From the NCBI GenBank assembly GCA_946543025.1, contig CAMNLN010000014.1:1-23414 (forward strand): 23,414 nt of DNA. The letters are read 5' to 3'. Position numbers and translations under genes: made by a program. Position 1 is the stretch's first letter. Each line of letters begins with the position of its first letter. The notes beneath the pieces were generated by a model. That model searched no databases and was not told the DNA's origin. It worked only from the letters and a program-made list of their open reading frames with translations. This DNA comes from an uncultured Verrucomicrobiota bacterium. GTDB taxonomy: Bacteria > Verrucomicrobiota > Kiritimatiellia > RFP12 > UBA1067. Below, one piece after another: positions 8,901-16,271 of this stretch.

Positions 8901-9125
8901 GTGAACCTGCTCGACTACGGTACGTTCCGCGTGCCCGGACGCGGCTGGTTCCTCTTCGACGGAAGCGACATGGAGAACAACGGCGCGGAGCCGGACATCG
9001 AGGTGGACCTGACGCCCGCTGACGAGGAGGCCGGGCGCGATCCGCAGCTCGATGCGGCTGTCGACGCGGCATGTCGCGCGCTCGAGGTTCCGCCGCCCGC
9101 ATTCAAGCCCCGCTACGCGCGTTGA
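5904..9125 (+). CDS. Exported tricorn-type S41 peptidase
   Basis: The 1073-residue product has an N-terminal signal peptide (about 1-22, ending in TVAGDD). A beta-propeller region follows (about 30-640), with at least ten blades marked by SPDG-like turns (ALSPDGRLLAFS, AWSPDGKLLAWS). After that come a PDZ domain (about 770-845, DVIPGSPAEGKLSVGDEIVAVDG) and an S41 catalytic domain with NTGG. Tricorn cuts peptides with a Ser-His-Ser-Glu tetrad. Here Ser745-His746 (DASH), Ser968 (VFSNGE) and Glu1024 (DMENNG) fit it well and nearly keep the archaeal numbering. A Lys-rich segment (KRDKKKNEKKNEPDKK) sits after the main blades. The start is 1 nt after the pyrE stop. It probably degrades peptides in the periplasm, which is inferred from the signal peptide. 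Confidence 0.9.
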   Translation: MRRTAISWGCGFLCLAAATVAGDDGGRDWSEIYLAACPSVSADGSRFVFEWNDSIWIASTAGGTAERLTPEESRESWPVLSPDSSRVAYLSSRDGGNKIFVMDLATMRVSQVSRHSEPTALSAWAPDGKGLVGGALRDHAATGRAWRIAFFSPDGGEAFPLANVRSRDAALSPDGRLLAFSRRGEDIYRKRRSGKAPEDAEIWLYDMQTKEFRRPKTASENAFFPRWRPDGKAFYYLGRKPGASVVGVREHVLADGTDREVISFGEDAAFQPSVSADGHTMVVRAGFDFWRLDPTAPSPKPERIALRPSGYQSTSSFSRRRYYTAAWNADGDGDLTFCSDGLETAFTAGGGLYAMDTVVRAPRLVAERKCARVTKCAFSSDGAWLYYLVDRGDGSDVCRARRADESLPWWENAAFKKETLISDGTVRTGLYLSPDGACLACTDQRGYVDVMTLKDMKTERRAEAYSAGAVAWSPDARYLAAELVDADDNRDVWIVPATGDGKPYNLTRNWKWDGAPAWSPDGKLLAWSGNRPGTGNGSDQIYYVYLDPKDEAEDKAEAVRRVRRDIGKRDKKKNEKKNEPDKKAAPHVNIVFDGLFDRIRCTGVSGYSPFFSHDSRTLAYGSGTSTFTLHVPDRLTGEKLSSRRGRNPRWYEKDNRLAWAVDNKPAHKDTVFGLEIYREDDLADYRELAFRTAWAKLRDRFYDRSMHGVDWKAVRDRYLPAARHASSYSVFTRVVNLMTGELDASHVGFWSSETSDREWVRPPKPHNWTVMTGHLGVRFSPGTFKVADVIPGSPAEGKLSVGDEIVAVDGRRLEKGVRLEDLLNRPEGQQVQLVVKGREKDPVYLKLATYRHVRDLIEAVEVKAARDRVEKATGGRVGYLAVRKMRPKNYKMFEEEVYSRCWGKDALVIDLRGNTGGHTGDWLLSVICGSDHARAVTPGGQTGYLFGYWNRPIFSKPVVVLVDERVFSNGEMFAHAVKTLKRGPLVGRRTAGGVIATSDVNLLDYGTFRVPGRGWFLFDGSDMENNGAEPDIEVDLTPADEEAGRDPQLDAAVDAACRALEVPPPAFKPRYAR

Positions 9126-9153
9126 GTCCTGCGCCGCCGAAATATGGTACAAT
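9122..9153 (+). promoter_or_regulatory. Putative promoter for the esterase/GRE genes
   Basis: TACAAT (9148-9153) is preceded directly by TGG (9145-9147), an extended -10. TTGAGT at 9122-9127 resembles a -35 but is 20 nt away, longer than usual. Transcription would start about 40 nt before the esterase ATG, which has AAGGAG at 9188-9193. It lies in the 76-nt gap after the protease gene, where no terminator is visible. Confidence 0.45.
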
Positions 9154-9201
9154 GCCCGGCGTGTAAACAAATTGTCCGTCACGTGAAAAGGAGCAGAGAG
9201 A

Positions 9202-10137
9202 ATGAGATTCGTTTTTCTGGGAATCGCCATCGTTGGAGTCGCCGCGTCGGTTGGTGCGCAGGCGCCAGCGCCCGCGATCGAGAATATCGATCAAGCGTAC
9301 GGCGCGTTCGCCGACAGGATCGTCGAGCGTGTCCGTCTGTGGCCGGAGCTTGCGCCCCATGAGACGGAGGCACGCCCGGGACGCTTCGTCAAGGACGAGA
9401 AGCGGAACACCTGGCGGTGCCTTGACGTGTCGTGTCCGGAACTTGTGATCCTGCGCCCCGAAGGAAAGCCGCGCGACACGGTGGTCGTGGTAATGCCGGG
9501 CGGCGGGTACTACTCGGAGAACATGGGCGGCTGCATGAACACGAAGCCGATCCTCGATTCCGGGCGTTGGCTGGCGATGCTCCACTACCGCATCCCGCGC
9601 CGGAAAGGCCGGAACATCTACGATGCGCCGCGCGAGGACGCCGCGCGGGCGATCCGCTTCCTGCGCGCCAACGCCGCGAAATACGGCTGGTCGCCCGAGA
9701 AGATCGGCGCGATCGGTTTCTCGGCCGGCGGGCACCTCGCCGCCATTTCCGCGACGTCGTCGCAGGACGCGCTCTACGAGCGGGTCGACGAGCTGGACGA
9801 CCTTTCGGCGCATCTGAACTTCTCGATACCCGTCTATCCGGCCTATGTGCTCGAAGACGGAAAGACCGGGAGAAACGAACAGGGCGGCGACGGCGCGGCG
9901 ATCCTGCCGGAGTTCAAGTTCGACGCCAAGACGCCGCCGATGTTCATGGTGCACGGCGACAAGGACTACTACTCGCCGATGGCGTCCGTCCAGCTCTACG
10001 CGGAGCTGCACAGGCGAAAGATACCCGCGCAGCTGTTCGTCTACGCGAACACCTCGCACGGCCTCGGCGGCGACAAGGTGAACGTGAAGGGGTGGCCGCA
10101 GCGCGTCGTGGACTGGATCGAGAGCATCGGGTTCTAG
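9202..10137 (+). CDS. Exported alpha/beta-hydrolase, acetyl-esterase-like
   Basis: The 311-residue product begins with a signal peptide (MRFVFLGIAIVGVAASVGAQA, cleavage after about residue 21). The fold signature is clear: an oxyanion-hole PGGGYY at 99-104, nucleophile Ser174 in GFSAGG, acid Asp255 in HGDKDYY, and His286 in SHGLGG. It is the layout of BD-FAE/xylan acetylesterase-like enzymes that remove acyl groups from plant or host glycans; the exact substrate is not visible. AAGGAG at 9188-9193 lies 8 nt before the ATG. It is followed after 9 nt by the first glycyl radical enzyme gene, so the two are probably co-transcribed and may act on the same substrate, which is an inference. Confidence 0.82.
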   Translation: MRFVFLGIAIVGVAASVGAQAPAPAIENIDQAYGAFADRIVERVRLWPELAPHETEARPGRFVKDEKRNTWRCLDVSCPELVILRPEGKPRDTVVVVMPGGGYYSENMGGCMNTKPILDSGRWLAMLHYRIPRRKGRNIYDAPREDAARAIRFLRANAAKYGWSPEKIGAIGFSAGGHLAAISATSSQDALYERVDELDDLSAHLNFSIPVYPAYVLEDGKTGRNEQGGDGAAILPEFKFDAKTPPMFMVHGDKDYYSPMASVQLYAELHRRKIPAQLFVYANTSHGLGGDKVNVKGWPQRVVDWIESIGF

Positions 10138-10146
10138 GGAAAGACC

Positions 10147-12519
10147 ATGAAGACGACACGCAAGGTTTTTCTGGGAGGGATGGCGTCTGCCGCTTCGATG
10201 GGATGGCGGTCGTTCGGCGCGCCGGCGCGGAAACAGCGCAACTACCTGGACATGACGTGGTGGGATCCCTACGTAGAGAACATCACGGATTCCGACACCT
10301 ACCTGCGACGCAAGTTTCGGCAGGACGTGACGGACAGGGCGACTGGTCTCGACGTGACGGGCCTGAAGAGGCGCCTGGCGGAGATCGTCGCCGCCGGCAA
10401 GGCGTCGGGCGAGTCGTGGCGCGTCACGAAGGCGAAGTGCTTTGCGGCGCAGGCGTTGGAGATGTCGATCGACGTGTCGCCGCTCGACTGGTTCCCCGCC
10501 ATCTCCGTATGGGATCGCAACGACCGCCCGATCAGCAAGGTGACGAAAGGCGACCGCGCCCGCGAGGTGAACGCGCGGACTCTGCCGGCTTGGGTGACGA
10601 AGGAATGGTACGCCGGCAACAAGGACGGCAGCTGGAACATGTGGCAGGACTTCGACCACTCCGTGCCAGACTGGCGCGTGATCATGGCGCTCGGCTATCC
10701 GGGCATGAAGATGCGCCTGGAGAAGTACGCCGTCGCAGGCGATCCGTTCTACGAGGGGTTGCGGATCGCGATGGACGCCATCCTTGCGGGGATTGACAGG
10801 TTCATTGAGCAGGGGAAGAAGAATTTGGGATCGTTCACAAATGACAATTGCCACAATTGTTCACAAATCGCAAATATCAATTCTACACGCTCTACATGTT
10901 CTACACGGCTAAAAAAAGAAATCGCGTGTTTGGAGCGCTTGCGCTCGGGCCCGCCCCAGACGGCCTACGACATGATGATGTTCGTGTGGCTCTACTTCTT
11001 CTGGTCCGAGCACCTCGACGGCATCCAGTGCCGTTCGCTCACGGAGCTGGACGTGTTCCTTACGCCGTACTATGACGCCGACGTCGCCGCCGGCCGCACG
11101 ACGGAGGCCGAATTCCGCGAGCAGATCAAGCATTTCCTCTGGCAGTGGGGATCCATCGCCAACTACTGGAACCAGCCCGTGGGCCTCGGCGGCACGCGGA
11201 AGGACGGCACGAGCGAGTTCAACCACGTCTCGAAGATCATCCTCGAGGTGATGGACGAATGCAACCTCGCGACGCCCAAGTTCCTCGTGAAGATCGCGCC
11301 CAACACGCCGGACTGGGCGATGGACAAGATGATGGACATGGCTCGCCGCCATCGCTCCATCGCCTTCATCGGCGAGGAGCCGACGGCGCGCGCGCTCAAG
11401 AAGTGGTCGAACGCGAGCGACGAAGACTGCCGCACGATGGTCGTGCGCGGCTGCTACGAGTTCGGCCTGAGGGACAGCGTGAACGGCACCGGCGTGGGGC
11501 ACGTCAACTTCCTCAAGATCGTCGAGAAGATGCTGGCGGAGGCGGTCGCACGGTCCCAATCGCCTCAGACGTCCCGGTGGTCCCGGGACTTTCCCTCCTT
11601 CATGGCCGAATACCTGCGGCGGCTCGCCGACGTCACCGACCGTTGCCGAAAGGTCGCGTTCGAGTTCGAGAAGGTCCTGCCCGAGGTGAACCCCGCCAAC
11701 CTGATGACGATCTCCACCGAGCACGCGCTCAAGACGCGCAGGGACGGTTTCGCGAACGGCTGTCCGCGCGGGAACAATTCGGGCATACTTGCCGTCGGGC
11801 CGGGAACGACGGTCGATGCGCTTCTTGCGGTCAAGGAGATCGTGTACGAAAGGAAGGAGATGTCGCTCGCGGAGCTCGGAAAGGTCATGGCGGCGAACTG
11901 GGAAGGTCACGAGACGCTGCGCCTCAGGATGCTTCGCTCAAAGCGCAAGTGGGGCAACAACGACCCCGAGGCGAACGCGCTCGGCGCGGCGCTGATCGAC
12001 TGCTTCGCCGGACAGCTGAACGGCAAGCCCAACTCGAAGGGCGGTGTCTTCCTCGCCTCCGGACACTGCGCGCGGCAATTCATCGTCCTGGGCGAAAAGA
12101 CGGGCGCGACGCCGGACGGAAGGAAGAAGGGCGAGGAGATGAGCAAGAACCTCTCGCCCACGATGGGCGCGGACACGGAGGGCGCGACGGCGCTCGTGAA
12201 CACGCTTGCCGCTTCCGACGTGACGAAGTTGCCGGGCGACTATCCGCTCGACATGATGCTGCACCCGTCCGTCTGCCACGGGCAGAAGGGTCTGGACGTC
12301 ATGAAGGCGCTCGTCCGGCAGTTCCACAAGAACGGCGGCAGCGTGATCCAGTTCACGGTGTTCAGCGCGGAGGAGCTGCGCGACGCGCAGGCGCACCCGG
12401 ACAAGTACGAGAACCTCCAGGTGCGCGTGTGCGGGTGGAACGTGCGATGGAACGACCTCTCGAAGACGGAACAGGACGCCTATATCCTCCGCGCCGAAAA
12501 CGTGATGAGGGGTTTTTAG
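10147..12519 (+). CDS. Glycyl radical enzyme (PFL-like) with a Tat-like leader
   Basis: Glycyl radical enzymes use a backbone Gly radical, passed to a Cys, to drive eliminations or C-C cleavage without oxygen. The 790-residue product has DHSVPDW (His171; the GHxxPD motif), RSGPPQT, the active site GCYE (Cys436, Glu438) and ATPDGR. The radical loop is RVCGW with Gly763, 27 residues from the end as is normal. Cys-x-Glu is typical of dehydratase/lyase members such as CutC and glycerol dehydratase; PFL itself has adjacent Cys residues. The substrate is unknown. The N-terminus (TTRKVFLGGMASAAS) resembles a degenerate Tat signal (RK for RR), with a possible cut after FGA near residue 25. Two short repeat arrays (10833-10907, 11553-11588) insert about 21 and 7 residues relative to the downstream paralogue. 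The ATG follows AGGGAAAG. Confidence 0.88.
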   Translation: MKTTRKVFLGGMASAASMGWRSFGAPARKQRNYLDMTWWDPYVENITDSDTYLRRKFRQDVTDRATGLDVTGLKRRLAEIVAAGKASGESWRVTKAKCFAAQALEMSIDVSPLDWFPAISVWDRNDRPISKVTKGDRAREVNARTLPAWVTKEWYAGNKDGSWNMWQDFDHSVPDWRVIMALGYPGMKMRLEKYAVAGDPFYEGLRIAMDAILAGIDRFIEQGKKNLGSFTNDNCHNCSQIANINSTRSTCSTRLKKEIACLERLRSGPPQTAYDMMMFVWLYFFWSEHLDGIQCRSLTELDVFLTPYYDADVAAGRTTEAEFREQIKHFLWQWGSIANYWNQPVGLGGTRKDGTSEFNHVSKIILEVMDECNLATPKFLVKIAPNTPDWAMDKMMDMARRHRSIAFIGEEPTARALKKWSNASDEDCRTMVVRGCYEFGLRDSVNGTGVGHVNFLKIVEKMLAEAVARSQSPQTSRWSRDFPSFMAEYLRRLADVTDRCRKVAFEFEKVLPEVNPANLMTISTEHALKTRRDGFANGCPRGNNSGILAVGPGTTVDALLAVKEIVYERKEMSLAELGKVMAANWEGHETLRLRMLRSKRKWGNNDPEANALGAALIDCFAGQLNGKPNSKGGVFLASGHCARQFIVLGEKTGATPDGRKKGEEMSKNLSPTMGADTEGATALVNTLAASDVTKLPGDYPLDMMLHPSVCHGQKGLDVMKALVRQFHKNGGSVIQFTVFSAEELRDAQAHPDKYENLQVRVCGWNVRWNDLSKTEQDAYILRAENVMRGF
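10833..10907 (+). repeat. AT-rich 9-nt-period array inserted in the first glycyl radical enzyme
   Basis: The segment reads as degenerate 9-nt units: TTCTACACG (10881-10889), CTCTACATG (10890-10898) and TTCTACACG (10899-10907). Upstream are ACAATTG-containing units and two copies of TTCACAAAT (10834 and 10860). GC is 36 of 100 bases over 10821-10920, far below the surrounding gene. It encodes Asn/Ser/Thr/Cys-rich sequence with CHNC and a further Cys 12 residues later. The downstream paralogue lacks about 21 residues here. Confidence 0.8.
11553..11588 (+). repeat. Second 9-nt-period array in the first glycyl radical enzyme
   Basis: Four consecutive 9-nt units: GTCCCAATC, GCCTCAGAC, GTCCCGGTG and GTCCCGGGA. 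They encode RSQSPQTSRWSRD, where the downstream paralogue has a shorter sequence (about 7 residues fewer between the VExM helix and the TDR motif). The unit is GC-rich, unlike the array at 10833-10907, but the period is the same and also keeps the frame. Confidence 0.7.
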
Positions 12520-12529
12520 GGAGGCGGCC

Positions 12530-14797
12530 ATGAACGTTGCGGGATTGCTGTTGGCGGCGACGCTCTCGACGGGGGTGCAGATCCCCGACGGCGGCGTGCC
12601 CATGAACAACGGCGGGCATCAATACACCACGCGTACGGAGAAGCGCCCGGCGACGATCGCCGACGAGGCGTCCTACCTCAAGTGGAAGTGGCGCACGAAC
12701 CTCGCCGACCCGAAGACGGGCCTCGACAACGACGCGCTCCGCGCGGGCGTGAAGAAGATCGTCGACGAGAGCGGCTGGAAGGCCGGCGCGGAGGACTGGT
12801 ACGACGTGGCCGCACGTTGCTTCGACTTTCTCGTGGACAACGTGGCGATCGGCTTCTCGAAGCACGACGGCTTTCCCGCGATCTCGGCATGGGACCGCCA
12901 TCGCCGCCCGATGAACGCCGTCCTCTGGAGCCACGCCGCCGACGTAGACGAGAAGTATTCGCCTGGCCTGCGCGCCGCCATCGCCAAGATGAACAAGGAG
13001 GGTCGCGCCACGATCGGCAAGGATTTCGACCACTCCGCGCCGGACTGGGCGGACATCCTGAAGCTCGGCTTCCCCGGCATGAAGGCGCGCGCCGACTCCT
13101 ATACGCAGGACACGCCGTTCTATCGCGCCGAACGAAGGGCCGCCGCCGCGATGATGCGCTTCCTCGACCGGCTGATCGCCACGGCGAAGGCGCATCCCGA
13201 CGCCACTTCGCGCTGGATGCAACGCGAGATCGCGTCGCTGGAGCGCCTGCGCGCGGGGCCTCCGCAGACGGTGTTCGACGTGATGGAGTTCACGATGGTG
13301 TACTTCATCCTCTCCGAGCCGCTCAACTACTTCCAGGTGCGCACCTTCGACAACATCGACGTCCGCTGGTGGCCCTACTATCAGGCCGACCTCGCGGCCG
13401 GGCGCACCACCGAGGCAGAGTTCCGCGAGGACTTCCGCCACTTCATCTGGCAGTTCGGGTCCATCGACAACTACTGGGGCCACCCCATCTACCTCGGCGG
13501 CACGCGGAAGGACGGCACGAGCGCGTACAACCCGCTCTCGCTCGTCATCCTCGACGTGGTGGAGAAGACGGCCCTCCCCACGCCGAAGTTCCAGCTGAAG
13601 ATGGCGAAGAACACGCCGGACGCGATCTGGCGGAAGGCGCTCGACATGCTCCGCAAGCACGCGCCCCTGTGCCTCATGAGCGAGGAGAACATGGCGCGGT
13701 CGATGAAGCCGGTGGGCCTCACGGACGCGGAATGCCGCGACCTGCTCATCTGGGGCTGCTTCGAGTACCTGCCGCGCGCGAAGGGCAACTGCACGAGCGC
13801 CATGCGGATCAACCTACCGCAGCCGGTCGTCGAGATCATGGCAAAGGCCGCGCAGGGCGCGTTCGCCGCCGCCACGTTCGACGACTTCAAGCGCGAATAC
13901 TTCCGTATCCTCCACGACAACACCGATCGCGCGGTGGCGCTCCAGCGCGAGAACGAGCGGCACCTTGCCGAGGTCAACCCTGCGCTCATGCTCTCGCTCG
14001 CGCTCGGGTCCGCGATGGAGAAGGGCGTGGACGCCTTCTCGCTCGGCTACAAGTACAACTTCACGGCCATCGCGGAATGCGGGTTCGCGACGGCCGTCGA
14101 TTCGCTCCTCGCCGTCAAGGAGTTCGTGTACGACAGGAAAGTCGTCGCGCTCGACGAGCTGGGTCGGATCCTTGCGGCGGACTGGGAGGGCCACGAGGAG
14201 CTTCGCCTTCGCATGAAGAACTCGAAGCTCAAGTGGGGGTGCGGCAACCCGGAGGCGGACGCGCTCGCGAAGGAGGTGATCGAGGGCTTCACTTCGCGGT
14301 TCGTGGGCAAGCCCAACTCGCGCGGCGGCAAGTTCGTGTGCTACGGGCTCCAGTCGCGCAGCTTCATACATCAGGGACTCTCCTCCGGGGCGACGCCGGA
14401 CGGCCGCCGGAAGGGCGAGTTCTTCTCCAAGAACATGGCGCCGAACGTGGGCGCGGAGACGGAGGGCATCACCGGCTCGATCAAGAGCTACGGCGCGATC
14501 GCGCCCGAGAACTTCCCGTGCGGAAGCATCTACGACGTGATGATCCACCCGTCCACGGTGGCGGGAGAGAAGGGATTGCGCGTGTTCAGGATGCTTGTGG
14601 AGCAATTCTACGCGGGCGGCGGCGTGGCGCTGAACGTCAACGTCGTCTCGCCCGAGACGTTGCGCGACGCGCAGGCGCACCCCGAGAAGTACGAGAACCT
14701 GCAGGTGCGCGTGGCGGGCTGGAACATCCGCTGGAACGATATCCCGCGCAAGGAGCAGGACGAGTACATCGCCCGCATCGAGTGCGTGGGGCGGTGA
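12530..14797 (+). CDS. Second glycyl radical enzyme (PFL-like), paralogue of the upstream gene
   Basis: The 755-residue product aligns with its neighbour throughout: FPAISAWDR, DHSAPDW (His168), RAGPPQT, LGGTRKDGTS, then active site GCFE (Cys410, Glu412), ATPDGR, and RVAGW with Gly730, 25 residues from the end. It should therefore carry the same kind of radical chemistry, activated by a radical-SAM enzyme not encoded in this window. Residues after the active Cys differ between the two (YLPRAKGN here, FGLRDSVN upstream), so substrates may differ; a two-subunit arrangement is also possible. It starts MNVAGLLLAATLSTG, a hydrophobic leader without basic residues, so a weak signal-peptide candidate. 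GGGAGG at 12520-12525 lies 4 nt before ATG 12530 and favours this start over ATG 12602. Confidence 0.88.
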   Translation: MNVAGLLLAATLSTGVQIPDGGVPMNNGGHQYTTRTEKRPATIADEASYLKWKWRTNLADPKTGLDNDALRAGVKKIVDESGWKAGAEDWYDVAARCFDFLVDNVAIGFSKHDGFPAISAWDRHRRPMNAVLWSHAADVDEKYSPGLRAAIAKMNKEGRATIGKDFDHSAPDWADILKLGFPGMKARADSYTQDTPFYRAERRAAAAMMRFLDRLIATAKAHPDATSRWMQREIASLERLRAGPPQTVFDVMEFTMVYFILSEPLNYFQVRTFDNIDVRWWPYYQADLAAGRTTEAEFREDFRHFIWQFGSIDNYWGHPIYLGGTRKDGTSAYNPLSLVILDVVEKTALPTPKFQLKMAKNTPDAIWRKALDMLRKHAPLCLMSEENMARSMKPVGLTDAECRDLLIWGCFEYLPRAKGNCTSAMRINLPQPVVEIMAKAAQGAFAAATFDDFKREYFRILHDNTDRAVALQRENERHLAEVNPALMLSLALGSAMEKGVDAFSLGYKYNFTAIAECGFATAVDSLLAVKEFVYDRKVVALDELGRILAADWEGHEELRLRMKNSKLKWGCGNPEADALAKEVIEGFTSRFVGKPNSRGGKFVCYGLQSRSFIHQGLSSGATPDGRRKGEFFSKNMAPNVGAETEGITGSIKSYGAIAPENFPCGSIYDVMIHPSTVAGEKGLRVFRMLVEQFYAGGGVALNVNVVSPETLRDAQAHPEKYENLQVRVAGWNIRWNDIPRKEQDEYIARIECVGR

Positions 14798-14825
14798 CGC
14801 CGCTCTCTTTTGGGGAGTGTGGCCA

Positions 14826-14850
14826 GGGCGTGGGAACGCCCCCGCGGGGC
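14826..14850 (+). other. Two overlapping, mutually exclusive hairpins between the GRE and GH20 genes
   Basis: GGGCGT-GGGA-ACGCCC (14826-14841) is a perfect 6-bp stem. GCCCC-CGC-GGGGC (14838-14850) is a perfect 5-bp stem that shares bases with it, so only one can form. No T-run follows, so a classical terminator is unlikely. A REP-like element or an attenuator-like switch are possible. Confidence 0.45.
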
Positions 14851-14858
14851 GCCGCCGC

Positions 14859-14887
14859 TTGCGCGCGGGCGCGAGGACGACTATAAT
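14859..14887 (+). promoter_or_regulatory. Putative promoter giving a nearly leaderless GH20 transcript
   Basis: TATAAT (14882-14887) matches the -10 consensus exactly. TTGCGC (14859-14864) sits 17 nt upstream as a weak -35. The ATG at 14894 begins 6 nt after the -10, where transcription would start, so the transcript should have almost no leader. No Shine-Dalgarno sequence is visible upstream, which agrees. Confidence 0.5.
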
Positions 14888-14893
14888 ATCGCC

Positions 14894-16270
14894 ATGTTTG
14901 CCGTCCGTTCCTACATGCTTGACGTCAGCCGCGACAAGGTGCCCACGATGGGTACCCTTAAGCAGCTGGTGGATATCCTCGCCCGCTTCGACTACAACCA
15001 GTTCCAGCTCTACACGGAACACACCTTCGCCTACTCGGCGCACAGGGAGGTGTGGGAGCGCGCCTCGCCGCTGACGGGCGCGGAGATCCGCGAGCTCGAC
15101 GTCTACTGCGCGATGCACGGCATCGAGCTCGTGCCCAACCAGAACTGCTTCGGGCACATGGAACGGTGGCTGACGAAGGCCGCCTACAACCACCTGGCGG
15201 AACTGCCGAAGGGCGGCGCGCCGCTTCCGTGGGGCGGCTTCAAGAAGGATCCCACGACGCTTTGCCCCACGGACCCCGCCGCGCTCGAGTTCGTCGCCGG
15301 CCTGCTCGACGAGCTGCTGCCGAACTTCGAGTCGCGCCTCGTCAACATCGGCTGCGACGAGACGTTCGACCTGCTGGGGAACGGACGGAGCGCCGCCGCC
15401 GTGAAGGAGAAGGGCGAAGGGCGCGTGTATCTGGACTTTCTCCTGAAGGTGGCAGACCTCGCGCGGGCGCGCGGAAAGCGTCCGATGTTCTGGGGCGACG
15501 TCATCCTCAGGCACCCGGAACTGGTGGGCGAGCTGCCCAAGGACATGATCGCGCTCGACTGGGGCTACGAGGGCAACCACCCGTTCATGGACGAGGCGGC
15601 GAAGTTCCAGGCGGCCGGGCTCGACTTCTACGTCTGCCCCGGCACCAGTTCCTGGAACTCGCTCGCGGGCCGCGTGGAGAACATGCGCGAGAACATGATG
15701 GCCGCCGAGAAGGCGGGGCATCGCCATGGGGCGAAGGGGTTCATGGTGACGGACTGGGGCGACGGCGGCCACTGGCAGCCCCTCGCCGCCTCGCTGCCCG
15801 GGATCATCCTCGGCGGCAACCTGGCGTACTCCGGCGCGTCGGCCGGCAAGATGGACCTGGAGGAGGCCCTCGACACCGTGATGGGCGTGCCGCTCGGCGG
15901 CACCTTGCTGCGGCTGGGAACGCTCTACCTGCGCGGCGGCGCGCTGCGGGCGAACGCGACCGAGCTCTTCCGCATCCTCGCGAACGACCATTCCTATTCG
16001 CGCCATCCCGGCCTGACCGACCGTGTGCTGGTGGAGATCTCGTCCCTCGCGGAAGGCTGCCGCCACGAGGCGGCGAAGTACGTGCGCGGCGCGTACCCGA
16101 ACGTATGGGCGCAGGAGATCATGCACATGGCGAACCTCGTGGACGCCGCCTGCAACCGGCGCGACATGCGTCGTCTCCAGTTCCTGCGCGAGGAACACGA
16201 CCGCGTGTGGAAGCTCCGCAACCGGCCGGGCGGCATGGACGATTCCCGCGAGAAGCTGCCGAGGTTCTAG
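14894..16270 (+). CDS. GH20-family beta-N-acetylhexosaminidase, cytoplasmic
   Basis: GH20 enzymes release terminal beta-linked GlcNAc or GalNAc using the substrate's acetamido group with an Asp-Glu pair. The 458-residue product has NIGCDETFDL with Asp155-Glu156 as the catalytic pair, GHMERWL, and TDWGDGGHWQ near 286-295. It has only the barrel domain and no signal peptide, so it should act in the cytoplasm on imported or recycled oligosaccharides. The start is ATG 14894; an in-frame extension to 14810 would run through the promoter and hairpins and is rejected. murI begins 1 nt after its stop, so the two are co-transcribed. Confidence 0.8.
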   Translation: MFAVRSYMLDVSRDKVPTMGTLKQLVDILARFDYNQFQLYTEHTFAYSAHREVWERASPLTGAEIRELDVYCAMHGIELVPNQNCFGHMERWLTKAAYNHLAELPKGGAPLPWGGFKKDPTTLCPTDPAALEFVAGLLDELLPNFESRLVNIGCDETFDLLGNGRSAAAVKEKGEGRVYLDFLLKVADLARARGKRPMFWGDVILRHPELVGELPKDMIALDWGYEGNHPFMDEAAKFQAAGLDFYVCPGTSSWNSLAGRVENMRENMMAAEKAGHRHGAKGFMVTDWGDGGHWQPLAASLPGIILGGNLAYSGASAGKMDLEEALDTVMGVPLGGTLLRLGTLYLRGGALRANATELFRILANDHSYSRHPGLTDRVLVEISSLAEGCRHEAAKYVRGAYPNVWAQEIMHMANLVDAACNRRDMRRLQFLREEHDRVWKLRNRPGGMDDSREKLPRF

Positions 16271-16271
16271 G

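Noticed and set aside
10147..10230. A microcompartment-targeting peptide at the GRE N-terminus
   Set aside because: The leader is hydrophobic and not amphipathic, and no shell-protein genes lie in the window.
10833..10907. A CRISPR array
   Set aside because: Units are 9 nt with no spacers between them and lie inside an open gene.
12682..14886. A + strand frame of 734 codons overlapping the second glycyl radical enzyme gene
   Set aside because: Its sequence is Arg/Gly-rich shadow; the real frame carries all glycyl radical enzyme motifs, so there is no frameshift.
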